A stretch of 64,000 bases of DNA from Streptomyces canus (GCF_030815415.1 NZ_JAUSWW010000001.1:7564001-7628000); one strand, 5' to 3'. Counted from the first letter of the stretch, positions 24,685-33,705 are shown. Notes: a model not told the origin generated them from the sequence alone. Numbers and translations are program-made.

Positions 24685-24909
24685 GTCGTCAACTCCCGCA
24701 TCGAGCCGAGATCCTGCCCGGCACCAACCGTCACCACAAGTGAATTCCCCTACGGGAAGGGTCACCATGGCCGAAGGTCGCGGGGGCATACGCCGGCGTC
24801 CAAAGAGGAGAACCTCCCCCTGCCGCCGTCCTCCGCATCACCGGTCTCCTCCCGGGCGCGGCGGCACGGGAGCACAGCCCGGCGGTGCCGTGGGACCGCG
24901 GCCTCGCCC

Positions 24910-25605
24910 TCAACCGGCCTCGGCCTCCGTCGCCCGCCATCCGCCCAGCACCCTCTCCACGGCCGCCGCGATCCGCCTGCGCGCCTCGTGCCGCGGCACC
25001 CCGCTCATCAGCAACTGGTCGTACGGCGTGTCCAGATGCCGTACGGACGCCACGACCGCCGAGAACACCGCCCCCTCGGACAACGCCCGCCCCGCCGCAC
25101 TCCGCCCCACCCGCCCGCTGCCCCGCACCGAGGCGTGCGCCGCGATCCCCTGCGCCCGCTCCGCCGGGCAGCCGGGAAACAGCCGCCGTATCTCCGCAGC
25201 GAACGTGTCCGTGAACCGCACGTCCTCCGCCGCCCGTCGCCGCGCGTCCCGCGACCGGCGCCGCCGCCGCGCCTCGGCGTCCGCGAGGCACCGCATCTCC
25301 GCCCGCGTGAGCGCCTGTTCCTCGACGAGCACGCCCTGCCGCTCGTATCTCGCCTTGCGCCGGTTGAACCGGACGACCACCGCCGACAGCGCACTCTCCT
25401 CCCGCGCCCTGCGCGTCAACGCGGTGTCGCCGCGCGGCAGGAAGACCAGATGCCCGAGATCGGCGCAGTCCAGACACCGCGGCGCCCCCTCCTCCAGCAC
25501 CAGCAGCGACAACGGCCCGCCCCGGCACTCGGCGCACTGCTTCCGCCTGAGAGGCTGGACGACGAGAAGCCCGGTGCGGCGCGGGGGAGTCGCGAGGCGA
25601 GACAT
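24910..25605 (-). CDS. DUF2293 domain protein
   Basis: A 231-aa protein with a Cys-rich N-terminal part (CAECRGG and CLDCADL, a possible zinc site), a very Arg-rich middle (EARRRRRSRDARRRAAEDVR), then the DUF2293 region, IRRLFPGCPAERAQGIAAHA through HLDTPYDQLLMSG. The family has been linked to nucleic-acid functions, but none is proven. Divergent from nothing close; the gene ends 225 bp from the DUF1772 start. Confidence 0.7.
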   Translation of the reverse strand: MSRLATPPRRTGLLVVQPLRRKQCAECRGGPLSLLVLEEGAPRCLDCADLGHLVFLPRGDTALTRRAREESALSAVVVRFNRRKARYERQGVLVEEQALTRAEMRCLADAEARRRRRSRDARRRAAEDVRFTDTFAAEIRRLFPGCPAERAQGIAAHASVRGSGRVGRSAAGRALSEGAVFSAVVASVRHLDTPYDQLLMSGVPRHEARRRIAAAVERVLGGWRATEAEAG

Positions 25606-25661
25606 ACCGGGTTCATTCCCGCGAGCGGGCCGTGAACCACGGCCTTGTCCTCCTCGGCCTC

Positions 25662-26351
25662 CTATGCGCCGTCCTGCTCGGCGGCGACCACCGACACCCG
25701 CGTCCGATGCGCCGTGGGCCGCTCGATCTCGTCGACCACCGCCACCGCGAGGTCCGCGTACGACAGGACACGTGTCCCCACGGGCGCCTGCTCCCCGCCG
25801 AGCACATAACGCCCGGTGCGCGGAGCGCTCTCCTCCAGTCCGCCTCCCGGTGTGAGCATCACCCAGTCGACCAGGGCGCCGTCCCCCTGCGCCCGCAGCC
25901 GGTTCAGCCCCGCCGTGTGCGCCAGCGCGAACGGCCGGATCTCCGGCGGGAACACCGCGGGGTCGTCCATCACCGGCCGCCCGTCCGCCCCGAGCAGATC
26001 CGCGAACAGTCCCACGGCGACCAGCCTCTGCACCCCCGCCGCGGTGAGCCCGCCGAGCAGCGCGTCCGCCGCCTTCACGAAGAAGTCCGGGTCGAGCGCG
26101 TCGAAGCCCTGCTCCGGCCCGCTGAACGGCGACACCGCGTGCACGGCGGCCAGGTGCCCGCCCGCCACGGAACCGACCGAACCGGGATCCGTCACATCAC
26201 CCCGGACCACGCTGACACCGTCCGCCCCGAGTTCCGGGTAGCGCGCCGGATCCCGCACCACGGCCGTCACCTCGAACCCACGCCGCCGGGCTTCCCTCGT
26301 GACGGCCCGCCCTGCCCGCCCGCCCGCTCCGAAGACGACGATCCCCCTCAT
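25662..26351 (-). CDS. NAD(P)-binding Rossmann protein (NmrA/SDR-like)
   Basis: A 229-aa protein with a Rossmann nucleotide site at the N-terminus (MRGIVVFGAGGRAGRAVTRE). VTAVVRDPARYPEL and VVRGDVTDP are typical of atypical short-chain dehydrogenases such as NmrA-like or quinone-reductase-2-like proteins. ATG 26351 follows AAGGAGG. It is divergent from a HxlR regulator 99 bp away, which probably controls it in response to redox or electrophile stress. Confidence 0.8.
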   Translation of the reverse strand: MRGIVVFGAGGRAGRAVTREARRRGFEVTAVVRDPARYPELGADGVSVVRGDVTDPGSVGSVAGGHLAAVHAVSPFSGPEQGFDALDPDFFVKAADALLGGLTAAGVQRLVAVGLFADLLGADGRPVMDDPAVFPPEIRPFALAHTAGLNRLRAQGDGALVDWVMLTPGGGLEESAPRTGRYVLGGEQAPVGTRVLSYADLAVAVVDEIERPTAHRTRVSVVAAEQDGA

Positions 26352-26450
26352 GCCCGACCTCCTTGCCACGCACCGCGGTTCGATGCCTGACCTGGACGCT
26401 AGAGGCGCAGGGGCCGGCTACTTCAACGGTATCGGCGCTAACCTCGACCG

Positions 26451-26846
26451 ATGACCGACTCCCCGGACGGCATCCCTTCGGCTCCGCTGGACCCCGACAT
26501 GTTCGCCCCTGTCTGCCCTTCCTCCGTGATGCCCTTCAGGGTCGGGGAGAAGTGGACCGGTATGGTCATCCGCTGCCTCGAAGGGGGCCCGCGCCGCTTC
26601 AACGAACTCCGGGCCCCGCTCAGGGCCGTCACCCCCAAGGTCCTCGCCGAGACCCTGCGCGCGATGGAGCGCGACGGCCTCCTCACCCGCACCGCGTACG
26701 AAGAGAACCCACCCCGCGTCGAGTACGCCCTCACTCCTCTCGGCCGCACCCTGATCCCTCTGCTCGACGCCGCCCGCGCCTGGAGCGAGACCCACCTCCC
26801 GCAGCTGCTCGCCGCCCGCCGGCTCCATGAGCGGGACGCGTCCTGA
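26451..26846 (+). CDS. HxlR family transcriptional regulator
   Basis: A 131-aa winged-helix protein. CPSSVMPFRVGEKWTGMVIR and GPRRFNELRAPLRAVTPKVL match the HxlR/DUF24 pattern, including the N-terminal Cys (C22) often used for thiol sensing. VEYALTPLGRTLIPLL is the wing. It is divergent from the NAD(P)-binding protein, the usual target arrangement. The uridine-kinase-like gene follows 17 bp after its stop. Confidence 0.88.
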   Translation: MTDSPDGIPSAPLDPDMFAPVCPSSVMPFRVGEKWTGMVIRCLEGGPRRFNELRAPLRAVTPKVLAETLRAMERDGLLTRTAYEENPPRVEYALTPLGRTLIPLLDAARAWSETHLPQLLAARRLHERDAS

Positions 26847-26863
26847 CCGTCGGCTGACGCATC

Positions 26864-27505
26864 ATGGGCCGTGTGCGACTCGAAGCGATCACCTGGGAGC
26901 GGCTCGGCGACGTGCTGGCCGACCGCCTGCTCGACCTGAAGCCGACCGACGACAGTCCCTGGCCGCGTGTCGCCTTCGACGGCCCTCCCGCGGCCCGCCC
27001 GCAGGATCTCGCCGAGCGCGTCTCCGAGGCGCTGCGGATACGCGGCCGTCCTTCGCTCGTCGTCGGCACCCAGGGCTTTCTGCGTCCCGCCTCGCTCCGC
27101 CTGGAGTACGGCCGCCAGGACGTGGAGGCGTACTACGACGGCTGGTTCGACACCGGTGCCCTGTGGCGCGAGGTCTTCGGCCCCCTCGAACCGGGCGGCG
27201 ACGGCCGCGTCCTGCCCGACCTGTGGGACCCCGACACCGACCGCGCCACCCGCAGCCCCTATGTCCGGCTTCCGCCCGGCGGCGTCCTGCTGCTGCACGG
27301 TCCCCTCCTGCTGCGGCACTGGTTCCCCTTCGATCTGTCCGTCCACGTCCTCCTCTCCCCGGCCGCCCTGCGCCGCCGCACCCCCGAAGCCGACCAGTGG
27401 ACCCTGGAGGCCTTCGAGCGCTACGCGGACGAGACCGACCCCGCCGGCACCGCCGATGTCCTGGTGAGGGCCGACGACCCCCGGCACCCGGCATGGGGCG
27501 GTTGA
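26864..27505 (+). CDS. uridine-kinase-like protein lacking the P-loop
   Basis: A 213-aa protein with the overall layout of actinomycete uridine kinase-like NTPases: FLRPASLRLEYGRQDVEAYY, DLWDPDTDRATRSPYVRLPP, GGVLLLHGPLLLRHWFPFDL. The Walker A position reads VAFDGPPAARPQDLAERV, with no GKT/S, so ATP binding by the standard P-loop is not expected. It may be a catalytically dead relative. It is just downstream of, and possibly cotranscribed with, the HxlR gene. Confidence 0.7.
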   Translation: MGRVRLEAITWERLGDVLADRLLDLKPTDDSPWPRVAFDGPPAARPQDLAERVSEALRIRGRPSLVVGTQGFLRPASLRLEYGRQDVEAYYDGWFDTGALWREVFGPLEPGGDGRVLPDLWDPDTDRATRSPYVRLPPGGVLLLHGPLLLRHWFPFDLSVHVLLSPAALRRRTPEADQWTLEAFERYADETDPAGTADVLVRADDPRHPAWGG

Positions 27506-27599
27506 TCCGGGGTGGTTGACCCGGCACTTCCGGCCGTTCTCCGGAGAAGATCCACTAAACCACTTTTACATGCGCGTGCATCTAACTAGGATGGGTGCC

Positions 27600-28013
27600 A
27601 TGACGACCTCCCTGAGCGATCACCTCTCTTTCGACGACTCCGTCCGCGCCCTCCTCGACGGCAAGAACTTCGCCAGCGTCGCCACCCTCGGCCCCGACGG
27701 CTCCCCGCAGAACTCGGTGGTCTGGATCAAACGCGAGGGCGACACCGTCCTCTTCTCCTCCGTCGACCACCGGCAGAAGGTCCGCAACCTCCGCCGCGAC
27801 CCTCGGATCAGCGTCTCGGTCTACGACCTCGCCAACCCCTACACCTCGGTCGAGATCCGCGGCACCGCCGAGATCCTCCCGGACCCGGACAAGCGGCTCC
27901 CGCACGACCTGTCGCACAAATACCTCGGCATCGACCCGCCCGCCGAGAACGAGGACGAGGTCCGCGTGATCATCCGCATCCTGCCGCGGAAGATCGTCGG
28001 ATTCTCGGCCTGA
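27600..28013 (+). CDS. PPOX-class (F420/FMN) oxidoreductase-like protein
   Basis: A 137-aa split-barrel flavin-binding protein. NFASVATLGPDGSPQNSVVW and KVRNLRRDPRISVSVYDLAN match F420-dependent PPOX/Rv1155-type proteins. The start is taken at ATG 27600 (MTTSLSDHLSF); another ATG at 27591 lies just behind TAACTAGG, so a leaderless form is possible. The promoter area has the imperfect palindrome ATGCGCGTGCAT. Single gene; cofactor not certain from sequence. Confidence 0.8.
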   Translation: MTTSLSDHLSFDDSVRALLDGKNFASVATLGPDGSPQNSVVWIKREGDTVLFSSVDHRQKVRNLRRDPRISVSVYDLANPYTSVEIRGTAEILPDPDKRLPHDLSHKYLGIDPPAENEDEVRVIIRILPRKIVGFSA

Positions 28014-28126
28014 GCGGCTCCCCGGCTTCCGGGTGCGGGGGCCCGGCGGCGCGGCGAGAATGTAGGGCGCCGGGACTAGCGGTGCGCCCCGCGCCGCGCC
28101 GGCCGTCCGGCACCGGGAGGTACTTC

Positions 28127-28555
28127 ATGACCACCGCCGGAGACATCATGCACCGCGGCGCCCAGTGGATCCCCGCCCACGAGACCCTGGACCGCGCCGC
28201 CCAGCTGATGCGTGAGCTCAACGTCGGAGCGCTACCCATCAGCGACGAGAACGAACGGCTCTGCGGCATCCTCACCGACCGCGACATCGTCATCGGCTGT
28301 GTGGCCGTGGGACACGACCCCGCCAAGGTCACGGCCGGTGAGATGGCCCAGGGCACCCCGCGCTGGATCGAGGCGGGCGCCGACGTCGGCGATGTGCTCC
28401 GCGAGATGCAGGACCACCAGATCCGCCGGCTTCCCGTCATCGAGAACAAGCGTCTGGTCGGCATGATCAGCGAGGCAGACCTGGCCCAGCACCTGACGGA
28501 GGACCAGATCCACACCTGGGCGGAGAGCGTCTACGCGAAGAGCCCGATGCGCTGA
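28127..28555 (+). CDS. CBS-domain pair protein
   Basis: A 142-aa protein made of two CBS domains (DIMHRGAQWIPAHETLDRAA... and MAQGTPRWIEAGADVGDVLR...). The blocks ALPISDENERLCGILTDRDI and LPVIENKRLVGMISEADLAQ are the repeat cores. Such stand-alone pairs bind adenine nucleotides and regulate partners. ATG 28127 follows GGGAGG. Convergent with corA. Confidence 0.88.
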   Translation: MTTAGDIMHRGAQWIPAHETLDRAAQLMRELNVGALPISDENERLCGILTDRDIVIGCVAVGHDPAKVTAGEMAQGTPRWIEAGADVGDVLREMQDHQIRRLPVIENKRLVGMISEADLAQHLTEDQIHTWAESVYAKSPMR

Positions 28556-28675
28556 CCCGCGAGGCGCGGTCGGGGGTGGGCGCGCTGGGGTGGGTGAGAG
28601 TGCGCCCGCCTCCGACGGGTGGAGTCCGCCCCGTTCGCCCCTGGCTCCCTCTCCGCCCCCGCTTCCTCCTCGGTT

Positions 28676-29803
28676 TCAGAGCCAGCCGTTGCGCCGGAAG
28701 CCGCGGTACAGCGTCAGACACGCGACGGCTATCACGCCGAGGACCAGGGGATAGCCGAACGCCCAGCGCAGTTCCGGCATGTGCTCGAAGTTCATGCCGT
28801 ACACCCCGCAGACCATCGTCGGCACGGCGACGATCGCGGCCCAGGCCGTGATCTTCCGCATGTCCTCGTTCTGTGCGACCGAGACCTGGGCGAGGTGTGC
28901 CTGAAGGATCGAGTTGAGCAGTTCGTCGAAGGCGGCGATCTGGTCCTTGGCCCGCAGCAGGTGGTCGGACACATCGCGGAAGTAGGCCTGTATCTCCGGG
29001 GCGACCGCCCGTATCGGCCGGGTGGAGAGCTCCTCGATGGGCCGGGTCAGCGGGACCACGGCCCGCTTCAGCTCCAGGAGTTCGCGCTTGAGCTGGTAGA
29101 TGCGCCCCGGGTCGAGCCGTGCGCCGTTCTCGGAGAAGACGTCCGACTCGACCTGGTCGAGGTCGGCCTGCACCAGGTCGGTGACGTGCAGATAGTCGTC
29201 GACCACATGGTCCGCGATCGCGTGCAGCACCGCGGCGGGGCCCTTGGCAAGCTGTTGCGGGTCGGCCTCCAGTTCCTCGCGCAGCGGGCCCAGCGAGCCG
29301 TGCATGCCGTGCCGGACCGTGATCACGAAGTCCTCGCCGACGAACACCATGATCTCGCCGGTGTTCACCACCTCGCTCGTCGCCGTGAGTTCCTCGTGCT
29401 CGACGTAGCAGACCGTCTTGAACACCGCGAACAGCACGTCGTCGTACCGCTCCAGCTTCGGCCGCTGATGCGCCTCGACCGCGTCCTCGACCGCCAGCGG
29501 ATGGAGCTCGAAGAGTTCCGCGATGCCCGCGAACTCCTGGTCCGTCGGTTCGTGGAGACCGAGCCAGACGAAACCGTCGCCGTGCTTGCGCACCAGCTCC
29601 ACGGCGTCGACCAGATCGCTGCCGCCCTGGACACGTCCGCCGTCCCGGTACGTCACGCAGTTCACCACGGAGGAACCCAGAGGGGATCGGGCCGGGTGGC
29701 TCAGGTCGACGCGTCGGCGCCGCCGCGCCAGCCGCGCCACCTTGCGGAGGCCACCGACCCTGCTGAGGCTCGTGACCTTCCGCAGATTCCCTGCCATGGA
29801 CAT
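28676..29803 (-). CDS. corA: CorA-type magnesium/cobalt transporter
   Basis: A 375-aa protein with a large cytoplasmic N-terminal domain, a long helix and two C-terminal membrane helices. The selectivity signature YGMNFEHMPEL sits between the helices. ITVRHGMHGSLGPLREEL and LDPGRIYQLKRELLELKRAV are family blocks. It would form a pentameric channel for Mg2+. The N-terminal 35 residues are unusually basic (LRKVARLARRRRRVDL). Confidence 0.88.
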   Translation of the reverse strand: MSMAGNLRKVTSLSRVGGLRKVARLARRRRRVDLSHPARSPLGSSVVNCVTYRDGGRVQGGSDLVDAVELVRKHGDGFVWLGLHEPTDQEFAGIAELFELHPLAVEDAVEAHQRPKLERYDDVLFAVFKTVCYVEHEELTATSEVVNTGEIMVFVGEDFVITVRHGMHGSLGPLREELEADPQQLAKGPAAVLHAIADHVVDDYLHVTDLVQADLDQVESDVFSENGARLDPGRIYQLKRELLELKRAVVPLTRPIEELSTRPIRAVAPEIQAYFRDVSDHLLRAKDQIAAFDELLNSILQAHLAQVSVAQNEDMRKITAWAAIVAVPTMVCGVYGMNFEHMPELRWAFGYPLVLGVIAVACLTLYRGFRRNGWL

Positions 29804-30056
29804 CTGGATCTCCTAGCGTGGATCCCCGCTCACCGCATCTCTGCGCCCTGGCCGGCCAGTCTGCCAGCTCGGGGTGAAAGGCGTGCAAGCCTGTGGGAAC
29901 AGGATGTTCCGCTTTGTTCCCGCCTGTGGATGACGGGCTTCGGTCGCTGTGACGGCGGAGTGAGGGCCGGTGGTTCCGGCGTGCGTCGTACGGTGGCGTC
30001 GGGGCGCCGGAGCGTCGACCCGCAGGGACACGACAGGCAAATGGGATGATCGCGGC

Positions 30057-30851
30057 ATGATGCGAACCGACGGGTATCTCCTCGACAACCAACAGGCCGA
30101 GGCCGCAGAGCGCTTCGCCGCCTTCGCCGCCCTCTTCGACCCCACGACGTTCCGCCACCTCGAGTCGTTCGGCATCGGACCCGGCTGGCGCTGCTGGGAG
30201 GTCGGCGCCGGCGGCACGTCCGTGGTGTCCTGGCTGGCCAAGAAGGTCGGCCCGACCGGACGGGTCGTCGCGACTGACATCGACACCTCGCGGCTCGCCG
30301 CGGCCGCCCGCCCGCCGGTCGAGGTCCGGGTCCACGACGTGGGCACGGAGGAGTCGCCGGGGGAGGGCTTCGACCTCGTCCACGCCCGGCTCGTCCTCGT
30401 CCACGTGCCCGACCGGGAACGGGCGTTGCGGTCGATGGCAAAGTCCCTGCGCTCCGGCGGCCGTCTCCTGATCGAGGACGCCGACCCCGCCCTCCAGCCT
30501 CTGACCTGCCCCGACGATCACGGCCCCGCCGAGCAGTTGGCGAACCGTCTGCGCCAGGGCTTCCGCCGACTGCTCGCCGACCGCGGCGCCGACCTCTCCT
30601 ACGGCCGCCGCCTGCCGCGCCTGCTCCGTGAGGCGGGCCTGCACCGCGTGGAGGCCGACGCGTACTTCCCGCTCAGCTCACCCGCCTGCGCGGCCCTGGA
30701 GTCCGCCACGATCCGCCAGATCCGCGACCAACTCGTCACCGCGGGCCTCGCCACGGACGACGACATCGACCAGCACCTGGCGAACGTCGCGGCGGGCGGC
30801 ATGGACCTGGCCACGGCGCCGATGATCTCGGCGTGGGGGCGCAAGGCGTAG
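30057..30851 (+). CDS. class I SAM-dependent methyltransferase
   Basis: A 264-aa protein with a Rossmann methyltransferase fold. Motif I is WEVGAGGTSVVSWLAKKVGP, motif II GRVVATDIDTSRL, motif III FDLVHARLVLVHVPDRERAL, and the post-III block LRSGGRLLIED. It begins MMRTDGYLLDNQQAEAAERF, common in actinomycete methyltransferases of unknown substrate. No biosynthetic neighbours. The 438 bp downstream carry the 87-bp repeats. Confidence 0.82.
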   Translation: MMRTDGYLLDNQQAEAAERFAAFAALFDPTTFRHLESFGIGPGWRCWEVGAGGTSVVSWLAKKVGPTGRVVATDIDTSRLAAAARPPVEVRVHDVGTEESPGEGFDLVHARLVLVHVPDRERALRSMAKSLRSGGRLLIEDADPALQPLTCPDDHGPAEQLANRLRQGFRRLLADRGADLSYGRRLPRLLREAGLHRVEADAYFPLSSPACAALESATIRQIRDQLVTAGLATDDDIDQHLANVAAGGMDLATAPMISAWGRKA

Positions 30852-30987
30852 GGCGGGGCGGGAATCGGCGTGCGGGAGGGGCCGGAAGCCGCAGCCCATT
30901 CGGCTGACGGCGGTCGGAAACGGTCGGCGACAGGTAGCGGCGGGTCGGGCGCCGACAGGGGCGGGAGCCGGGCAGTGAGGGCGGCAC

Positions 30988-31255
30988 CGCTCGGGTCCGG
31001 GAGCCGGTGTGGACCGGCCCAGGGCACCGGCCCACCACGGGCCACCACCTCGGCACCATGAGGGATCGGCGGTCCGCTCGGGTCCGGGAGCCGGTGTGGA
31101 CCGGCCCAGGGCACCGGCCCACCGCGGGCCACCACCTCGGCACCATGAGGGATCGGCGGTCCGCTCGGGTCCGGGAGCCGGCGTGAAGCGGCCCACGGCA
31201 CCGGCCCACCACCGGCCACCGCCCGCCGCCCGCCGCCCTGAGGGATCGGCGGTCC
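30988..31255. repeat. three tandem 87-bp repeats between convergent genes
   Basis: Units start at 30988, 31075 and 31162 with CGCTCGGGTCCGGGAGCCGG and end with GAGGGATCGGCGGTC. The first two copies are almost identical over 87 bp; the third diverges in its second half and ends near 31255. Each unit holds GGCCCAnnGCACCGGCCCAC, able to form a hairpin. No gene is seen in the 438 bp between the methyltransferase and the PfkB gene, so the array may also act as a two-way terminator region. Confidence 0.85.
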
Positions 31256-31289
31256 GCTTCCCACGAGCCGCCACCCCGGTGGCCGGACG

Positions 31290-32234
31290 TCAGCCGGTCA
31301 CGGTCGGCGGTCTGCCGCCCAGCCGCTCGACCGCCATCGCCCCCGCCCGGCACCCCTCCCGCGCCGCCGCCTCGGGCTCGGCACCCGTGAGGAGAGCGGC
31401 GAGGAACGCGCCCGTGAACGCGTCGCCCGCGCCCGTGGTGTCCCTGGGGGTCGCCGGTACGGCCGGGACCTGGGCGAGCACCTGACCCGAGCGGGCCACC
31501 AGCGCACCGTCCGCCCCCTGTTTGGCGACCACCAGCGGGACGTGACGGCTCAGCTTGGCCGCCGCGTCAACCGGGTCGGGCAGCCCGGTCAGCAGCCGCG
31601 CCTCGTCACGGCTGGGCAGCAGGACGTCGATCCCTTCCACCAGCGCCAGGAAACGGTCGACGCCGAGTTCCACGAGGAACCCCGTCGACGCCGGATCCAG
31701 GCTCACCGGCACACCACGCGCGCGTGCGGCGGCCAAGGCCACTTCCACCAGCGCGCGGCTCGGCTCCGAGAACAGCAGATAGCCCGACAGATGCAGGCGG
31801 GCCACCCCGTCGAGCAGCGCGTCCGACCAGTCGTCCGGCTCGAACCGCAGGGCCGCGCCGCTGTCCGTGAGGAACGTCCGCTCGGCCGCGGCACCCGTGT
31901 CGACGAGGCAGATCACCGTCCCGGTCGGCGCCTGCGTATCGATGACGAGTCGGGGCCGTACCCCGGCGGTCACCAGCTCCCGCTCGTGCCATGCGGCCGC
32001 GTCCGCGCCCACCCGCCCGAGCAGCCGTACCTCGACGCCGCCCCGACGAGCCGCCCAGCAGGCCACGTTGGCCCCAGCGCCGCCCGGCAGCGTCCGGATC
32101 GCCGCAGCTGTGTCGGTGCTCGGCGCGAGTGGCCCCCGGTGCCGGGCCACGATGTCGGTGACGACGTCACCGACGACCAACAGCGCACCACCCGGCACCG
32201 GTTCGGCCCCGGAGCCGTCCGCCGCGACCGTCAC
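31290..32234 (-). CDS. psuK: PfkB family kinase, probable pseudouridine kinase
   Basis: A 314-aa ribokinase-fold protein. GGAGANVACWAARRG is PfkB signature 1, and DTTGAGDAFTGAFLAALL signature 2 with the catalytic Asp. VTVAADGSGAEPV starts at GTG 32234, whose last bases overlap the stop of the upstream gene in a 4-base GTGA, so translation is coupled. The upstream gene is a pseudouridine-5'-phosphate glycosidase, which makes pseudouridine the most likely substrate: the kinase forms pseudouridine 5'-phosphate for the glycosidase. The kinase specificity is inferred from this pairing. Confidence 0.8.
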   Translation of the reverse strand: MTVAADGSGAEPVPGGALLVVGDVVTDIVARHRGPLAPSTDTAAAIRTLPGGAGANVACWAARRGGVEVRLLGRVGADAAAWHERELVTAGVRPRLVIDTQAPTGTVICLVDTGAAAERTFLTDSGAALRFEPDDWSDALLDGVARLHLSGYLLFSEPSRALVEVALAAARARGVPVSLDPASTGFLVELGVDRFLALVEGIDVLLPSRDEARLLTGLPDPVDAAAKLSRHVPLVVAKQGADGALVARSGQVLAQVPAVPATPRDTTGAGDAFTGAFLAALLTGAEPEAAAREGCRAGAMAVERLGGRPPTVTG

Positions 32235-33139
32235 GCCCCGGCCCAGGCCGCCGCGATCCGCCCCGCCAGCCGGACGTTGCCCCGCACCGCCGCCAGATTG
32301 GCGCTCAGGGAGGCGCCGTCGGTGTGCCGTACGAGGTAGGAGAGGAGGAACGGCGTGACCCCCTGACCGGTGACCCCCGCCTCCTCGGCGGCACGCAACG
32401 CGTCCGCGAGTACGCGCGCGTGGAGCTCCGGGTCCAACTGCTCCGCCTCGGGGACCGGGTTGGCGACGATCAGCGCCGACCCGGGTCCGTCCAGGACGTC
32501 CTGAGCCCGCATCACCTCCGCCACCTGCTGCGGGGAGTTCAGAGTCCAGTCCACCGGATGCCCCGAATCGGACAGGTAGAAGCCGGGGAAGCGGTCCGTG
32601 CCGTACCCGGCCACCGCCACGCCCAGCGTCTCCAGGCGCTGCAGGGTCGCCGGCACGTCGAGGATCGACTTCACGCCCGCGCAGACCACCGTGATCCGCG
32701 TGCACGCCAGCAGCCCCAGGTCCGCCGACTCGTCCTGCGTCACCGTCCACTCCCGGTGCACCCCGCCGAGCCCGCCGGTCGCGAACACCCGCACACCCGC
32801 CAGCGCCGCCAGCTGTGCCGTCGCCGACACCGTGGTCGCCCCGCTAGCCCCGGCGGCCACCGCGAGCGGCAGGTCACGATGGCCCAGCTTGCGGATCCCG
32901 TCCTCGTTGGCCACCCGCTCCAACTGCTGCTTGTCCAGGCCGACATGGGGCCGTCCGTCCAGCACCGCGATCGTCGCGGGTACGGCACCCTCCTGCCGTA
33001 CGACGTCCTCCAGCTCCAGCGCCACCTGCAGGTTCCGCGGCCGCGGCAACCCGTGGGCGATGATCGTGGACTCCAGGGCCACCACGGGTCGACGCGCGTC
33101 GACCGCCTCGCGCACTTCCTCCGACAACACCAGCACCAC
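32231..33139 (-). CDS. psuG: pseudouridine-5'-phosphate glycosidase
   Basis: A 302-aa enzyme that splits the C-C glycosidic bond of pseudouridine 5'-phosphate to uracil and ribose 5-phosphate. Family marks are VALESTIIAHGLPRPRNL (Glu23), GTVVARVG-type region replaced by ATIAVLDGRPHVGL, ATGGLGGVHR, and VCAGVKSILDVPATLQRLET with the Schiff-base Lys. GTG 33139 follows AGGAGG. First gene of a two-gene operon with the PfkB kinase; together they salvage pseudouridine from RNA turnover. Confidence 0.9.
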   Translation of the reverse strand: MVLVLSEEVREAVDARRPVVALESTIIAHGLPRPRNLQVALELEDVVRQEGAVPATIAVLDGRPHVGLDKQQLERVANEDGIRKLGHRDLPLAVAAGASGATTVSATAQLAALAGVRVFATGGLGGVHREWTVTQDESADLGLLACTRITVVCAGVKSILDVPATLQRLETLGVAVAGYGTDRFPGFYLSDSGHPVDWTLNSPQQVAEVMRAQDVLDGPGSALIVANPVPEAEQLDPELHARVLADALRAAEEAGVTGQGVTPFLLSYLVRHTDGASLSANLAAVRGNVRLAGRIAAAWAGA

Positions 33140-33237
33140 GCGCCTGCCTCCTGTCGATGGGTCCTCCCTGATCTCTGGCGGGCAGCACACCCGGCCAAAC
33201 CCTTGCGGGCCGTGGGGGAGGACATCAGCCTGGGGAC

Positions 33238-33666
33238 ATGACGGACAACGCCACACGTCTCGACCATGTCGTCCTCTGGGTGCACGACCCGGTGGCGTCG
33301 GCCGACTTCTACGAGAAGGCGGTCGGCATGGAACCACTGAGGATCACCGACTACGCCGCGGGAGCGGTGTCCTTCCCCTCCGTACGACTCAATGACGAGA
33401 CCATCTTCGACCTGATGCCGCTCACCATGACGGAACGCATGACGATGCTCCCCGGCGCCACCGAGAGCTCGGGCCATCCCGTCAACCATGTCTGCCTGGC
33501 CCTGCCCGGCGACGACTTCCAGGCACTCCGCGTCCGCCTGGAGGAACAGTCGGTCCCCGTCTCGGACTTCTCCTACGACTCCTTCGGCGCCCGTGGCATG
33601 GCCCGCCGCAGCTTCTACTTCCGCGACCCCGACGGGAACGTCTTCGAGGCCCGCCACTACGAGTAG
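33238..33666 (+). CDS. VOC superfamily (glyoxalase/dioxygenase-fold) protein
   Basis: A 142-aa vicinal-oxygen-chelate protein with two beta-alpha-beta-beta-beta modules: LDHVVLWVHDPVASADFYEK starts the first, NHVCLALPGDDFQALRVRLE the second, and FYFRDPDGNVFEARHY closes it. His (LDHV), Glu (ETIF), His (NHVC) and Glu (FEAR) sit at the usual metal positions. Substrate unknown. Divergent from psuG by 98 bp. Confidence 0.82.
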   Translation: MTDNATRLDHVVLWVHDPVASADFYEKAVGMEPLRITDYAAGAVSFPSVRLNDETIFDLMPLTMTERMTMLPGATESSGHPVNHVCLALPGDDFQALRVRLEEQSVPVSDFSYDSFGARGMARRSFYFRDPDGNVFEARHYE

Positions 33667-33678
33667 CGAAGCACGGCG

Positions 33679-33705
33679 AGGGGGCTCACCCGTGCGCGGC
33701 CCCCT
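33679..33705 (+). terminator. hairpin downstream of the VOC gene
   Basis: AGGGGGC (33679-33685) pairs with GCCCCCT (33699-33705) over a 13-base loop, 13 bp after the VOC stop and before the convergent ogt gene. No long U-run, as usual in this genome. Just beyond it a 13-bp sequence, GGTTCAGAACAGC, is tandemly duplicated across the ogt stop codon. Confidence 0.5.

Noticed and set aside
31009..31485. Open frame over the 87-bp repeats
   Set aside because: Produced by repetition with a period of 87 (a multiple of three) and low-complexity Pro/Arg content. No start signal.
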